From an uncultured Allomuricauda sp. (GTDB lineage Bacteria > Bacteroidota > Bacteroidia > Flavobacteriales > Flavobacteriaceae): 64,000 nucleotides of DNA. A model generated the notes under the pieces. The model had not been told where the DNA came from and ran no database searches. It saw nothing but the letters and a program-made list of their open reading frames with translations. Numbering within the stretch: the first letter of the stretch is position 1; each line of letters starts with the position of its first letter. Position numbers and translations under genes: made by a program. The stretch is from the NCBI RefSeq assembly GCF_947501165.1, contig NZ_CANMUU010000002.1, positions 806,001 to 870,000 of the forward strand, given 5' to 3'. Shown here one piece after another: positions 18,468 through 28,006 of this stretch.

Positions 18468-19742
18468 ATGAAGAAGATTTTAACCCTAGCATGTTTTTGT
18501 TCGTGCTTTGCCATTTTAGCTCAAGGACCCGATTTGGAAAAAGACTATGCAGCCATTGAATCCAAGGTTATCGAATGGCGGCATGACATTCACCAAAACC
18601 CTGAATTAAGTAATCGGGAGTTTAAAACTGCCGAAAAAATAGCTTCCCATTTAAAATCATTAGGAATTGATGTAACCACTGGGGTGGCTCACACAGGTGT
18701 TGTAGGCATTTTAAAAGGTGACAATCCTGGTAAAGTTGTGGCACTTCGGGCAGATATTGATGCGTTACCTGTTACCGAACGAAACGACCTTCCTTTTAAA
18801 TCTAACGTAACTTCAGAGTTTTTGGGGGAAAAGGTTGGGGTAATGCATGCCTGTGGTCATGATACCCATACGGCCATTCTAATGGGTGTAGCTGAAGTTT
18901 TGTCGAAGAACAAAGACAAAATAAACGGCACGGTGAAGTTCATTTTTCAACCTGCCGAAGAAGGAGCGCCTCCTGGAGAAGAAGGCGGGGCTTTGCTTAT
19001 GGTAAAAGAAGGGGTTTTGAAGAACCCAGATGTAGATGCCATTTTTGGGTTGCATATTAACTCACAAACTCCTGTAGGCACCATTCGTTTTAAAATAGGT
19101 GGTGCCTTGGCAGCAGCACAAAGTTTTACCATAAAGGTAAAGGGAAAACAAAGTCACGGTTCCCAACCTTGGAGTGGTGTGGACCCTATTTTAATCAGTG
19201 CAAAAATAATTGATGGGCTACAGACCATAATCAGCCGAGAGGCTAATCTAACCAATGAAGCAGCAGTTATCACTGTGGGTAAAATCAAAAGTGGGGTTCG
19301 ATTTAATATCATTCCTGAATCTGCCGAAATGCTGGGCACCATTAGAACTCTGGACTATGATATGAAAGATTATATCAACAAGCGAATGAAAGAAATGGTG
19401 GCCGACATTGCCAAAGCTTATGGTGGAGAAGCTACCTGCGAAATAAAGGATGCCACTGACATTACCTATAACGTGCCTGAATTGGCCCGACAAATGTTAC
19501 CAACACTTCAACGTGTTGCGGGTGACGAAAATGTTATTGCACAAAAGGCCATCACAGGAGCAGAGGATTTCTCTTATTTTCAAAGAGAAGTTCCCGGGTT
19601 TTTCTTTTTTCTCGGTGGTATGACCCCTGGTAATACAGAATCCTATCCTCACCATACCCCGGATTTTCTAATCGATGATGCGGGCATGCAGTTGGGCGTA
19701 AAGGCTATGACAGAATTGGCGTTGGATTATTTGAATAAGTAG
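18468..19742 (+). CDS. Secreted M20-family amidohydrolase
   Basis: 424 residues with a signal peptide (to about LAQG). The family motifs IDALPVTE, GVMHACGHDTHTAILMG (metal-binding Cys/His), FQPAEEG (Glu ligand), FGLHIN and ITGAEDFSYF identify a peptidase M20D amidohydrolase of the IAA-amino acid/hippurate hydrolase type. It hydrolyses N-acyl amino acids or related amides using two metal ions, here presumably in the periplasm. It lies four bases after the DsrE gene and two bases before a GltB-like gene, so the three genes are very likely one operon. Confidence 0.9.
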   Translation: MKKILTLACFCSCFAILAQGPDLEKDYAAIESKVIEWRHDIHQNPELSNREFKTAEKIASHLKSLGIDVTTGVAHTGVVGILKGDNPGKVVALRADIDALPVTERNDLPFKSNVTSEFLGEKVGVMHACGHDTHTAILMGVAEVLSKNKDKINGTVKFIFQPAEEGAPPGEEGGALLMVKEGVLKNPDVDAIFGLHINSQTPVGTIRFKIGGALAAAQSFTIKVKGKQSHGSQPWSGVDPILISAKIIDGLQTIISREANLTNEAAVITVGKIKSGVRFNIIPESAEMLGTIRTLDYDMKDYINKRMKEMVADIAKAYGGEATCEIKDATDITYNVPELARQMLPTLQRVAGDENVIAQKAITGAEDFSYFQREVPGFFFFLGGMTPGNTESYPHHTPDFLIDDAGMQLGVKAMTELALDYLNK

Positions 19743-19744
19743 GT

Positions 19745-21319
19745 ATGGACACCTTTATGGATTTTCTTATAAATATTCCTTGGTGGGGTTGGATACTCTT
19801 CTTTTTGCTTCTTGTGGCTATCTGGGATATCTTTTTTCAGAAAACTCATACCATTAAGCATAATTTTCCTGTTGTAGGGCACTTGCGATATTGGTTGGAA
19901 AGCATCGGACCCGAAATGCGCCAGTATTTTGTAGCCAACAATCGGGAAGAGCTTCCCTTTAATCGAATTGAGAGGAGTTGGATATATGCTTCGGCCAAAA
20001 AGGAAAATAACTATGAAGGTTTTGGGACGGACCGAGACATTTATGCACACCAACACATGTTTGTGAAAAATGCGATGATAGGGTATCAAATTCCTGAAAA
20101 GCATCCCAACACCGAAAATCCCTACTTTTTGCCCTGTGCGAAAGTGATGGGTGCCCACCACAAGCGTAAAAAACCGTATCGCCCTGCTTCTGTAATCAAT
20201 ATTTCTGCAATGAGTTTTGGTTCTTTGTCGGCTACTGCAGTGCAATCCATGAACCAAGGAGCTGCAAAATCACATGCCTTCCACAATACAGGCGAAGGAG
20301 GGCTTTCCCCCTATCACAAACAAGGCGCAGACGTGGTCTTTCACTTCGGAACTGGATACTTTGGAGTTCGAAACAGCGAAGGCAGCTTGTCCATTGAAAA
20401 ACTGAAGATTCTGGTTGATGAGAATCCATGCATCAAAGCAATAGAAATAAAGCTATCCCAAGGTGCCAAACCAGGAAAAGGAGGTGTACTACCAGGAGCA
20501 AAGATTACTCCAGAAATTGCTAAAATTCGAGGTGTGGAAGTAGGAAAGGACGTCCTCTCCCCTTCTACACACAAAGCATTCAAGTCAATTCCAGAATTGG
20601 TTGACCTTATTGAGCAGATTGCAGAAGAAACGGGCTTACCCGTAGGCATAAAAGGTGCCATTGGAAAATTAGACCAATGGCAGGAACTTGCCAGTTTGAT
20701 GAAGAAAACAGGAAAAGGTCCTGATTTTATTACGGTAGATGGCGGTGAAGGAGGAACCGGTGCTGCACCTCCCAGCTTTGCCGACCATGTTTCCTTGCCC
20801 TGGGTATATGGTTTTTCCTGCATCTATAAAATCTTTCAGGACGAAGGACTCTCCGAAAAGATTGTTTTTATTGGAAGTGGAAAATTAGGTTTTCCTGCAA
20901 AGGCTGCCATGGCCTTTGCCATGGGAGTCGATTGCATTAATGTAGCACGCGAAGCCATGATGAGTATTGGCTGTATTCAAGCTCAAGTGTGCCACACCAA
21001 TCGGTGCCCTGCCGGAGTGGCCACACAAAACAAATGGCTCCAAAATGGAATCAATGTACCCTTAAAATCAGACCGCTTGGCGCAATACTTTAAGACCTTT
21101 AGAAAAGAGTTTTTGGAGATTACCCATGCTGCAGGATATGAGCATCCTTGTCAATTTACAATGAATGATATCCAAGTAAATGTGGATGATGATTATCTTA
21201 GCAGCGATTTATCCAAAGTATATGGCTACAAAAAAAATGAAGTGCCATTTGATGGAATGCAAAAATTGTATGACTGCCCCCATTTGGGAGGAAAGTCACC
21301 TGAATATTTAAATAATTGA
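19745..21319 (+). CDS. Membrane-anchored FMN-binding glutamate synthase-like protein
   Basis: 524 residues. One membrane span (WGWILFFLLLVAIWDIFF) precedes a GltB central/FMN-type TIM barrel: ISAMSFGSLSATAVQSMNQGA, GEGGLSPYH, IEIKLSQGAKPGKGG, TVDGGEGGTGAAP and GSGKLGFPAKA. The cluster CIQAQVCHTNRCPAGVA has the C-x5-C-x4-C pattern of the 3Fe-4S site. The N-terminal glutaminase domain and a GltD partner are missing, as in the stand-alone 'FMN-binding glutamate synthase family'. The reaction is not established. It sits two bases after the M20 gene. Confidence 0.87.
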   Translation: MDTFMDFLINIPWWGWILFFLLLVAIWDIFFQKTHTIKHNFPVVGHLRYWLESIGPEMRQYFVANNREELPFNRIERSWIYASAKKENNYEGFGTDRDIYAHQHMFVKNAMIGYQIPEKHPNTENPYFLPCAKVMGAHHKRKKPYRPASVINISAMSFGSLSATAVQSMNQGAAKSHAFHNTGEGGLSPYHKQGADVVFHFGTGYFGVRNSEGSLSIEKLKILVDENPCIKAIEIKLSQGAKPGKGGVLPGAKITPEIAKIRGVEVGKDVLSPSTHKAFKSIPELVDLIEQIAEETGLPVGIKGAIGKLDQWQELASLMKKTGKGPDFITVDGGEGGTGAAPPSFADHVSLPWVYGFSCIYKIFQDEGLSEKIVFIGSGKLGFPAKAAMAFAMGVDCINVAREAMMSIGCIQAQVCHTNRCPAGVATQNKWLQNGINVPLKSDRLAQYFKTFRKEFLEITHAAGYEHPCQFTMNDIQVNVDDDYLSSDLSKVYGYKKNEVPFDGMQKLYDCPHLGGKSPEYLNN

Positions 21320-21335
21320 CCTAAATCTATATTGT

Positions 21336-22112
21336 ATGCGAACAAAATTACCTATCCTTCTGTTATTTGTTTTATGCTCCGGAATTGCATTTGGGCAAAA
21401 AAAGAGTGAACTCTTTGCCCAAATTGAAGAATTGAAATCTGAAAAACAAAATCTGGAGCAAGAACTTGCATCCGTCAAAAGGGAAGTCTCTTCCAGCAAA
21501 GCAAAAGCCGAAACATTGAAGACAGAAAATGTAAGCCTACGGGAAGCCAATGCCACTCTTTTGAAAAACTTGACAAGCTTTTCGGAGCTTTCCAAAAAGA
21601 GTAGTGAAAATGTGAACAAGACACTTGCCGCACTACAACAAAAGGAAAAGCAGCTTGGTGGCATCAATAAAATGATAACATCCAATGACTCTACTGCCAT
21701 TGTTGCATTGACCCAAGTGAAAAAGACCCTGGGCGAAAATGCAAATGCCAATTTTTCGGAAGGGGATATCATTCTATCAGGAAGCTTGAACACTTTATTT
21801 GGCTCAGATAGCTCCACGGAACTAACAGATGAGGGCAATGAATGGCTCTCTAGGGTTGCAAAAATTATAAAAGCAAATCCAAATCGAAAAACGGAAGTAG
21901 TAGGGCTCAACATTACAGGAGAATTTGCTACAACCTATGATCAGGCCATAATGGTAACCAAGAGATTAACAGACTCTTTGGGTGTAACTACAGAAAAACT
22001 ATCGACTTCCGTTCAAGACGGTAACTTTAAAGAAGGTATAGCCATTAAACTACGTCCAGACTATGAAGGTTTCTATGGTAAAGTCAAAGAAAGTGTAAAA
22101 GTGGCGCAATAA
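21336..22112 (+). CDS. OmpA-like coiled-coil protein, degenerate C-terminal domain
   Basis: 258 residues with a signal peptide (to about AFGQ). Residues ~25-115 form a coiled coil. The order and spacing of segments follow the OmpA lipoprotein at 10505-11377: a coiled coil, then an LF/SDS strand (SGSLNTLFGSDSSTELTDEG), LSRVAKIIKANPNRKTEVVGLN, then a C-terminal YEGFYGKVKE like DQFYNMIEE. However, the peptidoglycan signature GHTDN and the RR near the end are absent, as is the lipobox. It begins 16 bases after the GltB-like gene and is probably the last gene of that operon. It looks like a diverged paralogue that no longer binds peptidoglycan in the usual way. Confidence 0.7.
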   Translation: MRTKLPILLLFVLCSGIAFGQKKSELFAQIEELKSEKQNLEQELASVKREVSSSKAKAETLKTENVSLREANATLLKNLTSFSELSKKSSENVNKTLAALQQKEKQLGGINKMITSNDSTAIVALTQVKKTLGENANANFSEGDIILSGSLNTLFGSDSSTELTDEGNEWLSRVAKIIKANPNRKTEVVGLNITGEFATTYDQAIMVTKRLTDSLGVTTEKLSTSVQDGNFKEGIAIKLRPDYEGFYGKVKESVKVAQ

Positions 22113-22215
22113 GTTGTAAAGGATTGTTGGTAGAAAGATACTTGAGGCTACGCTCATACTTTTTCTAAATTTAGTTCGTTCTACTTTCTAGTAAAATCAA
22201 AAAAACCAACTACCC

Positions 22216-22734
22216 ATGAACGGAGATGAAATTTTGCAACTGTTTGCCTTTTTATTACCAGCAGTTGTAACCGGCGCAGTAGCGTTTTATTTTTTCAGAT
22301 TGCATACCAGAAATGAAGATGGAAGAAGGCGCTATTTGCTTCAAAAGGATGCCCAAAAAGATGCTTTGCCCATTCGTTTGCAGGCCTATGAGCGAATGGT
22401 TCTTTTTTTGGAAAGAATTTCTCTTAACAGTCTTGTGGTACGGGTTGCGCCAGTTGGTAATAGCAAAAGTGACTACGAGAATTTGTTGATTAAGCAAATC
22501 GAAACCGAATTCGAGCATAATCTTTCGCAACAGATTTACATGTCAGATGAGTGCTGGAATATTATAAAAACGGCCAAAAATGCTACCATTCAAGCGATTC
22601 GTTCTGCTGGTATGAGCCAAACCGAGTCTCCTGATAAACTTCGTGAAGATATTCTTAACCAAACCATGGAGAAACAATCTCCGTCCTCTACCGCTCTTTC
22701 TTTTATAAAGAAAGAGGTAAGCGAGCTTTGGTAG
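22216..22734 (+). CDS. Small membrane-anchored protein of unknown function (DUF7935-like)
   Basis: 172 residues. One N-terminal span (LFAFLLPAVVTGAVAFYFF) is followed by a cytoplasmic helical domain with LLQKDAQKDALPIRLQAYERMVLFLERI and a C-terminal helix. It resembles short proteins conserved in Bacteroidota that I associate with DUF7935; no function is known. A weak promoter candidate (TTG-N21-TAAATTTA, 22142-22173) lies upstream. It ends one base before the end of the convergent patatin gene. Confidence 0.72.
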   Translation: MNGDEILQLFAFLLPAVVTGAVAFYFFRLHTRNEDGRRRYLLQKDAQKDALPIRLQAYERMVLFLERISLNSLVVRVAPVGNSKSDYENLLIKQIETEFEHNLSQQIYMSDECWNIIKTAKNATIQAIRSAGMSQTESPDKLREDILNQTMEKQSPSSTALSFIKKEVSELW

Positions 22735-22735
22735 T

Positions 22736-23650
22736 TTATTCAGAATGTTCAGGGTCTATAGGACTGGTCTCTTCGTTTTTGTTTTTTGCGTAGAGATAGC
22801 CACGTTTCCACCATAAAGTCATTCTTTCCTTGTTGAAAATGAGTGAATTTGTGGTTAAAACAGTGGGTGTGTAGTAAAAATTGATAATGGCATCCTTTTG
22901 ATTGGCCACCAGCTTTCCAACACGTACATTTTGGTTTTCGATTCTGTCCAGCATAAACTCGAAACTAGTGGTTATCAATTCAAATGGGCTGCGAACAGGC
23001 ATTCTGTTTAAATAATTCACCTCGGTACGAAGAACCACAACATCCAATTCTGTAGCACCTCGTTTCAAAGCTTCTTCAATGGGCACCAAACTTCCCAATC
23101 CCCCATCGGCATACTCGCATCCATTTCGCTTCACTAAGCTCATAAAGGGCACGTAGTTGGAAGAAATCCATATCCAATCGCAAAATTCATCATACGTACA
23201 ATCATTTATGGATTTGTATTCTACCTGATTTAAAGAGAGATTAGATACCGTCACTATTACATCGGTGTGTCCGTTCCTTAATACATTAAACTCTTTTTCC
23301 GTAATGGACTCGCGAATAAGTTCTCTCAAATTTTCGCTTTCACCGAAAGTCTTTTTACCGTTCATGAAGTTTTTGAGCACGTTCCAGTGATTAATTGCAA
23401 TGCGTTCAACCCCATGTTTCTTCTTAATGATAAATGGACAATTATTGAAAATGCTATGCTGGTTTACCGATGAGTAAATATCCTTGATCTTGTCCAACTT
23501 GTTTAGCGCCAAATGGGTAATTAAAAGACTACCCGTAGAGGTACCTACAAATAGGTCATATTCGTGTTTGGCTTCTTGAATAAGAAATTGGGCCACCCCT
23601 CCTGCAAAAGCGCCCTTGCTTCCTCCCCCAGATATGACCAAAGCTCTCAT
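22736..23650 (-). CDS. Patatin-like phospholipase
   Basis: 304 residues. The oxyanion-hole motif SGGGSKGAF (residues ~7-15), the nucleophile elbow GTSTG (GxSxG) near residue 38 and the catalytic Asp in ADGGLGS define a patatin Ser-Asp dyad lipid acyl hydrolase. There is no signal peptide, so it is cytoplasmic or membrane-associated. Its ATG overlaps the stop of the upstream M1 peptidase gene by four bases (ATGA), which implies translational coupling. The substrate is unknown. Confidence 0.88.
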   Translation of the reverse strand: MRALVISGGGSKGAFAGGVAQFLIQEAKHEYDLFVGTSTGSLLITHLALNKLDKIKDIYSSVNQHSIFNNCPFIIKKKHGVERIAINHWNVLKNFMNGKKTFGESENLRELIRESITEKEFNVLRNGHTDVIVTVSNLSLNQVEYKSINDCTYDEFCDWIWISSNYVPFMSLVKRNGCEYADGGLGSLVPIEEALKRGATELDVVVLRTEVNYLNRMPVRSPFELITTSFEFMLDRIENQNVRVGKLVANQKDAIINFYYTPTVLTTNSLIFNKERMTLWWKRGYLYAKNKNEETSPIDPEHSE

Positions 23651-25740
23651 TTACCTAAAGTTTTATCCAAATACTCCTTTTCTTGTTGATTCAAGGAAAC
23701 ATATATGGCTTTTAGTCGGTCCTTATTTCCTTCTCCTTTCAAAAACTTCTTCAAAAATGTTCGACTCGACTTTTTGAAATACCATACATGATGGTTGCAG
23801 GCATTGACCAAGTTTTTAATTACTTCATCAGAAAAAGCACCAAGGTTATTTAAGTACTGGAACGCTAATAAACGTACTTCAAAGTGATACTTGGGATGGG
23901 TATACCCGCTCAATTCAGTATAGAACGAGCGTTTTTGTTCGTTTTTATACTCTGGAGTGGCCAAGGCCAAAGCGAGCCACAACAGTCTAACATTCTTATT
24001 AGGCAAACCACTTGTCATTGAAGTTCTTTCTAAATAATCAAAACGATTTGCTGGAAAATCACTCCACAGTTTGAACAAGGCAGCTTCTTGGGTCACGTAA
24101 CTTTCATCGTTCAGCATGGACTCAAAAATGGGTTTTAAAGTCTGTGATACCTTCGGAACGCTTAAAGCTAGGGCTTGGTGTACCCTAATTCCTTCTCCTT
24201 CCATCAGTTTAACTAATCTTTCATCTGAAATATCCTTTGCAAAATCAAAAACCAGCTGTCTCTTAAAATGAGAGGATTCCGTAGCATTCCAATATTTTTC
24301 CAACCTGGAATTTACCAAGCTATCTAAGGATTTCTGTTTGGTTTGCTTAATACCCAAATAAGCTTCAAGAGACTTGTTTTTTGTCAAAAGATAGTTTTCC
24401 GCTAAATCCATAGGAAATTCTGAATTCTGAAGCCATATCTGTTCGAAATCCATCAATTTCATACCCGAAGCCTTTCTCATCTCCCACATGAAATCGGAAA
24501 TTGTCACATTTTGATAAGCAAATTTTTGCAAATAATTCTGGATACCTTCTTTAAAAGCCTCATCTCCTACCCTTTCCCTTAGCATGACCAAAGCCCAGGC
24601 CCCCTTTTCATAAAACGTAAGACTCCCTGCATTTGGATTGGTCAACGCCTCTCCGTTTCCATCCTTTGAAAAGGTATATAAGGAAGTAGCCGTTTCATAC
24701 AACTTCCAATAGTAGTAATCATCTCCGAACAGTTCCTTTTCAGCCAAATATGCATAATACGTGGCAAAGCCCTCATGTAGCCAATGGTGTTCCCCACTTT
24801 GTTCGGTCACCATGTTACCAAACCATTGATGCGCCAATTCATGGGCATTTACGTTGACGTAGTTTTTATCAATAAAGGCTATGGAATCTACTACAAAAGT
24901 ATTTGAAAAAATAGTCGCCCCTGTATTTTCCATCCCAGCATACAAAAAATCCTGAGCGGGTATCTGTTTGTAATTCTGCCAAGGGTAAGGGACCCCAATT
25001 TCGTCCTCTAAAAAATCAAAAATCTCTTTTGTGTAGCGATATGTTGGTTCAAGTTTTGAGCTGTCCTTTGGCTCATAGTACAACTCTATAGGAATTCCGG
25101 AAGAGGATTGAATGGTTTCCTTATCAAAATTACCAATCGCAAAGGCGACCAAATAGCTGCTCATAGGCTTCCACATATCAAAACTCCAAGCTGTTTTGGT
25201 ATCAATTTTTGTTTGGCTTTGCAATTCACCATTTGCAATTACTTTGTAAAATGAATCAAAAACAATCCCCAAATCAAAGACCACTTTCTCGTTCATATCA
25301 TCAAAGCTTGGCAACCAATAGCTTGTATATTTTCCCTGTCCTTGGGTCCATATTTGCTCGTTCCCTAAAACATCATCTTCCCACCCAAAAAAGTAAACTG
25401 TCTGCTTCGGTTGAGCTGTGTAGACCAGCTCAAAACTATATGTGGTATTCGCCTTGAATCGCTCAAACAGTGTTATCGTTTTTTGGTTATAGCTATATTT
25501 TGCTTGCTTCTCACTATCAAAACGCACCGATGAAAACTTCATGTTCTTGGCATCCAAAAAAACCGAATCTACATCTTTTAGGGCTTTAAAACGATAAACA
25601 ACAGTACCGTGTATTTCTTTTGAAACGGGTTTTGGACTAATCACCACGGAAGCATCTAGGACGTCAATTTTTTCTTGTGTCTGCGCAAAGCATGAAGAAA
25701 GGCTTAAAAGAGTAATAGATATGGATAAAGGTAGCTTCAT
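23647..25740 (-). CDS. Secreted M1-family zinc aminopeptidase
   Basis: 697 residues with a signal peptide ending near CFAQ. The N-terminal beta domain is followed by the substrate motif YAGMENTGA (GxMEN), the zinc site HELAHQWFG (HExxH) and the third ligand Glu in WLHEGFATYYAYLAEKELFG. The C-terminal half is helical, HEAT-like. It cleaves N-terminal residues from peptides in the periplasm. It is the first gene of a two-gene operon with the patatin. It is divergent from recG with 47 bases between, so both promoters must fit in a short interval. It also gives a direct contrast to the M1-like gene at 101, which lacks these motifs. Confidence 0.92.
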   Translation of the reverse strand: MKLPLSISITLLSLSSCFAQTQEKIDVLDASVVISPKPVSKEIHGTVVYRFKALKDVDSVFLDAKNMKFSSVRFDSEKQAKYSYNQKTITLFERFKANTTYSFELVYTAQPKQTVYFFGWEDDVLGNEQIWTQGQGKYTSYWLPSFDDMNEKVVFDLGIVFDSFYKVIANGELQSQTKIDTKTAWSFDMWKPMSSYLVAFAIGNFDKETIQSSSGIPIELYYEPKDSSKLEPTYRYTKEIFDFLEDEIGVPYPWQNYKQIPAQDFLYAGMENTGATIFSNTFVVDSIAFIDKNYVNVNAHELAHQWFGNMVTEQSGEHHWLHEGFATYYAYLAEKELFGDDYYYWKLYETATSLYTFSKDGNGEALTNPNAGSLTFYEKGAWALVMLRERVGDEAFKEGIQNYLQKFAYQNVTISDFMWEMRKASGMKLMDFEQIWLQNSEFPMDLAENYLLTKNKSLEAYLGIKQTKQKSLDSLVNSRLEKYWNATESSHFKRQLVFDFAKDISDERLVKLMEGEGIRVHQALALSVPKVSQTLKPIFESMLNDESYVTQEAALFKLWSDFPANRFDYLERTSMTSGLPNKNVRLLWLALALATPEYKNEQKRSFYTELSGYTHPKYHFEVRLLAFQYLNNLGAFSDEVIKNLVNACNHHVWYFKKSSRTFLKKFLKGEGNKDRLKAIYVSLNQQEKEYLDKTLGK

Positions 25741-25787
25741 ATAATTTGGGGTAGCAAAAGTCTTTCCAAATTACATATTTTAGTTTG

Positions 25788-27893
25788 ATGAATGCCAATT
25801 TTCTACAAACTCCAATTACCTATCTTAAAAGTGTGGGTCCCAACCGTGCGGAAACACTACAAAAAGAATTGGGCATTTATACGTATCGGGACTTGCTTCA
25901 GCTTTTTCCGAACCGATATTTGGACAAGACACAATACTATAAAATAAACCAACTACACCCTAGTGGGGCCGATGTACAAATAGTAGGTAAAATTATCCAC
26001 CTAAAAACCGTTGAGCAAAAAAGGGGGAAACGATTGGTAGCCAATTTTGTAGACGACACTGGGCAAATGGAACTGGTTTGGTTCCGAAGCCATAAATGGA
26101 TTAGGGAAAATCTGAAATTGAATGAACCTTATGTGGTTTTTGGTCGCATATCAAGATATGGTAGTACGTTTTCAATGGCGCATCCTGAGATGGAGCTCTT
26201 TTCTGCACATCAGAAAGGATTAAAAATTGCCATGCAACCTATTTACCCATCAACGGAAAAGCTAAGTGCGCGAGGTATTACCAATCGGGTCATAAGCCAA
26301 ATGGTTCAACAGCTTTTTTTGGACTGCAAAGGGCAATTCAATGAGTCTTTATCCCAGCAAATTTTAGAGGAGTTAAAGCTTATTTCCAAAAGTGAAGCAT
26401 TATTGAACATTCATTTTCCCAAAAATCAAGAGCTCTTGGCTAAAGCACAGTTTCGTCTAAAATTTGAGGAATTGTTTTTTGTGCAATTGCAGCTCATTTC
26501 AAAAAAAATCCTACGGAAACAGAAAATAAAAGGAATGCCTTTTAGCGAAGTGGGTTCATTTTTCAATACTTTCTTTGAAGAACATTTACCTTTTGATTTG
26601 ACCAATGCCCAAAAAAGAGTAATAAAGCAAATTAGAAATGATTTGGGGAGCAATGCCCAAATGAACCGTTTATTGCAGGGGGATGTAGGTTCTGGTAAGA
26701 CCATTGTAGCTCTTTTATGTATGCTTCTTGCCTTGGACAATGGATTTCAGGCTTGCTTAATGGCACCTACCGAAATCCTGGCGCAGCAGCACTTTAATGG
26801 TTTGAAAGATTTGTTGGGCGAAATGAATGTTACAATTAATTTATTGACAGGTTCCACAAAAAAATCAGCACGAAAAGAAATACACACAAACCTACAAAGT
26901 GGTGAACTCCACATTTTAGTGGGAACCCATGCCGTTTTAGAAGATACCGTTCAGTTCAAAAATTTAGGTTTGGCTGTAATTGACGAACAACATCGCTTCG
27001 GAGTGGCACAACGTTCCAAACTTTGGCATAAAAATGAGATTCCTCCACACATTTTGGTCATGACCGCTACACCCATTCCAAGAACGCTGGCCATGAGCCT
27101 ATACGGAGACTTGGATATTTCCGTTATCGACGAATTGCCTCCCGGCCGTCGCCCCATAAAGACAGTACACCGTTTCGATTCCAATCGTTTAAAGGTTTTC
27201 CAGTTTATAAAAGATGAAATCAAAAAGGGAAGACAGATCTATGTGGTTTATCCGTTAATAGCGGAATCTGAGGCTTTGGATTATAAGGACCTAATGGATG
27301 GCTATGAAAGCATTTCCCGAGATTTTCCTTTACCGGAATATCAGATTTCCATAGTCCATGGAAAAATGAAACCGGCGGACAAGGAGTATGAAATGGAACG
27401 TTTTGTAAAAGGCGAAACCCAAATCATGGTAGCCACAACGGTGATTGAAGTTGGTGTGAATGTTCCCAATGCTTCCGTAATGATTATTGAAAGTGCAGAA
27501 CGATTTGGGTTGTCACAGCTCCATCAGCTTAGAGGAAGGGTGGGTCGAGGAGCCGAACAAAGCTTTTGTATTCTAATGACAAGCCACAAACTATCTGAAG
27601 ATTCCAAAACGCGTTTGGAAACCATGGTTCGCACCAATGATGGTTTTGAAATAGCTGAAGTAGACCTAAAATTGAGAGGACCGGGTGATCTTATGGGAAC
27701 CCAACAGAGCGGTATGTTGAACCTCAAAATTGCAGATATTGTAAAAGACAATCAAATTCTACAAACGGCACGTTTCTATGCAATGAATTTACTTAAAAAT
27801 GACCCAGCTCTTCAAAAAGAGGAAAACAGAGGTATTCTGCAAGCTTACCAAAATCTATCTCAAGATAAGACCATTTGGAACTATATAAGCTAA
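25788..27893 (+). CDS. recG: ATP-dependent DNA helicase RecG
   Basis: 701 residues. The N-terminal wedge/OB domain (ADVQIVGKIIHLKTVEQKRGKRLVANF split around GQMELVWF) precedes the helicase core: Walker A QGDVGSGKT, motif Ia APTEILAQQH, DEQHRFGV (DExH), TATPIPRTLAMSLYGDLD, motif V MVATTVIEVGVNVPNAS and the RecG signature QLRGRVGRG. It reverses stalled forks and processes recombination intermediates. The start is ATG at 25788; the TTG one codon earlier is less likely. It is divergent from the M1 peptidase gene. Confidence 0.95.
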   Translation: MNANFLQTPITYLKSVGPNRAETLQKELGIYTYRDLLQLFPNRYLDKTQYYKINQLHPSGADVQIVGKIIHLKTVEQKRGKRLVANFVDDTGQMELVWFRSHKWIRENLKLNEPYVVFGRISRYGSTFSMAHPEMELFSAHQKGLKIAMQPIYPSTEKLSARGITNRVISQMVQQLFLDCKGQFNESLSQQILEELKLISKSEALLNIHFPKNQELLAKAQFRLKFEELFFVQLQLISKKILRKQKIKGMPFSEVGSFFNTFFEEHLPFDLTNAQKRVIKQIRNDLGSNAQMNRLLQGDVGSGKTIVALLCMLLALDNGFQACLMAPTEILAQQHFNGLKDLLGEMNVTINLLTGSTKKSARKEIHTNLQSGELHILVGTHAVLEDTVQFKNLGLAVIDEQHRFGVAQRSKLWHKNEIPPHILVMTATPIPRTLAMSLYGDLDISVIDELPPGRRPIKTVHRFDSNRLKVFQFIKDEIKKGRQIYVVYPLIAESEALDYKDLMDGYESISRDFPLPEYQISIVHGKMKPADKEYEMERFVKGETQIMVATTVIEVGVNVPNASVMIIESAERFGLSQLHQLRGRVGRGAEQSFCILMTSHKLSEDSKTRLETMVRTNDGFEIAEVDLKLRGPGDLMGTQQSGMLNLKIADIVKDNQILQTARFYAMNLLKNDPALQKEENRGILQAYQNLSQDKTIWNYIS

Positions 27894-28006
27894 TCAAATA
27901 TAACTAGATCAATAGCTCTCGGTCTTCCCGTTAAAATGAGTTAATTCCCTGTTAATCAATTCCCTTTTTAAAACAAAAGAATTTACCTTACGGAAAACTA
28001 ACTATC

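Noticed and set aside
19727-20257. Long open frame (176 codons) on the - strand opposite the GltB-like gene
   Set aside because: It lies within a well-supported coding gene on the other strand and has no recognisable protein character.
21308-21913. 201-codon open frame on the - strand opposite the OmpA-like paralogue
   Set aside because: It is Ser/Phe-rich as expected for the reverse of a coiled-coil gene; a shadow.
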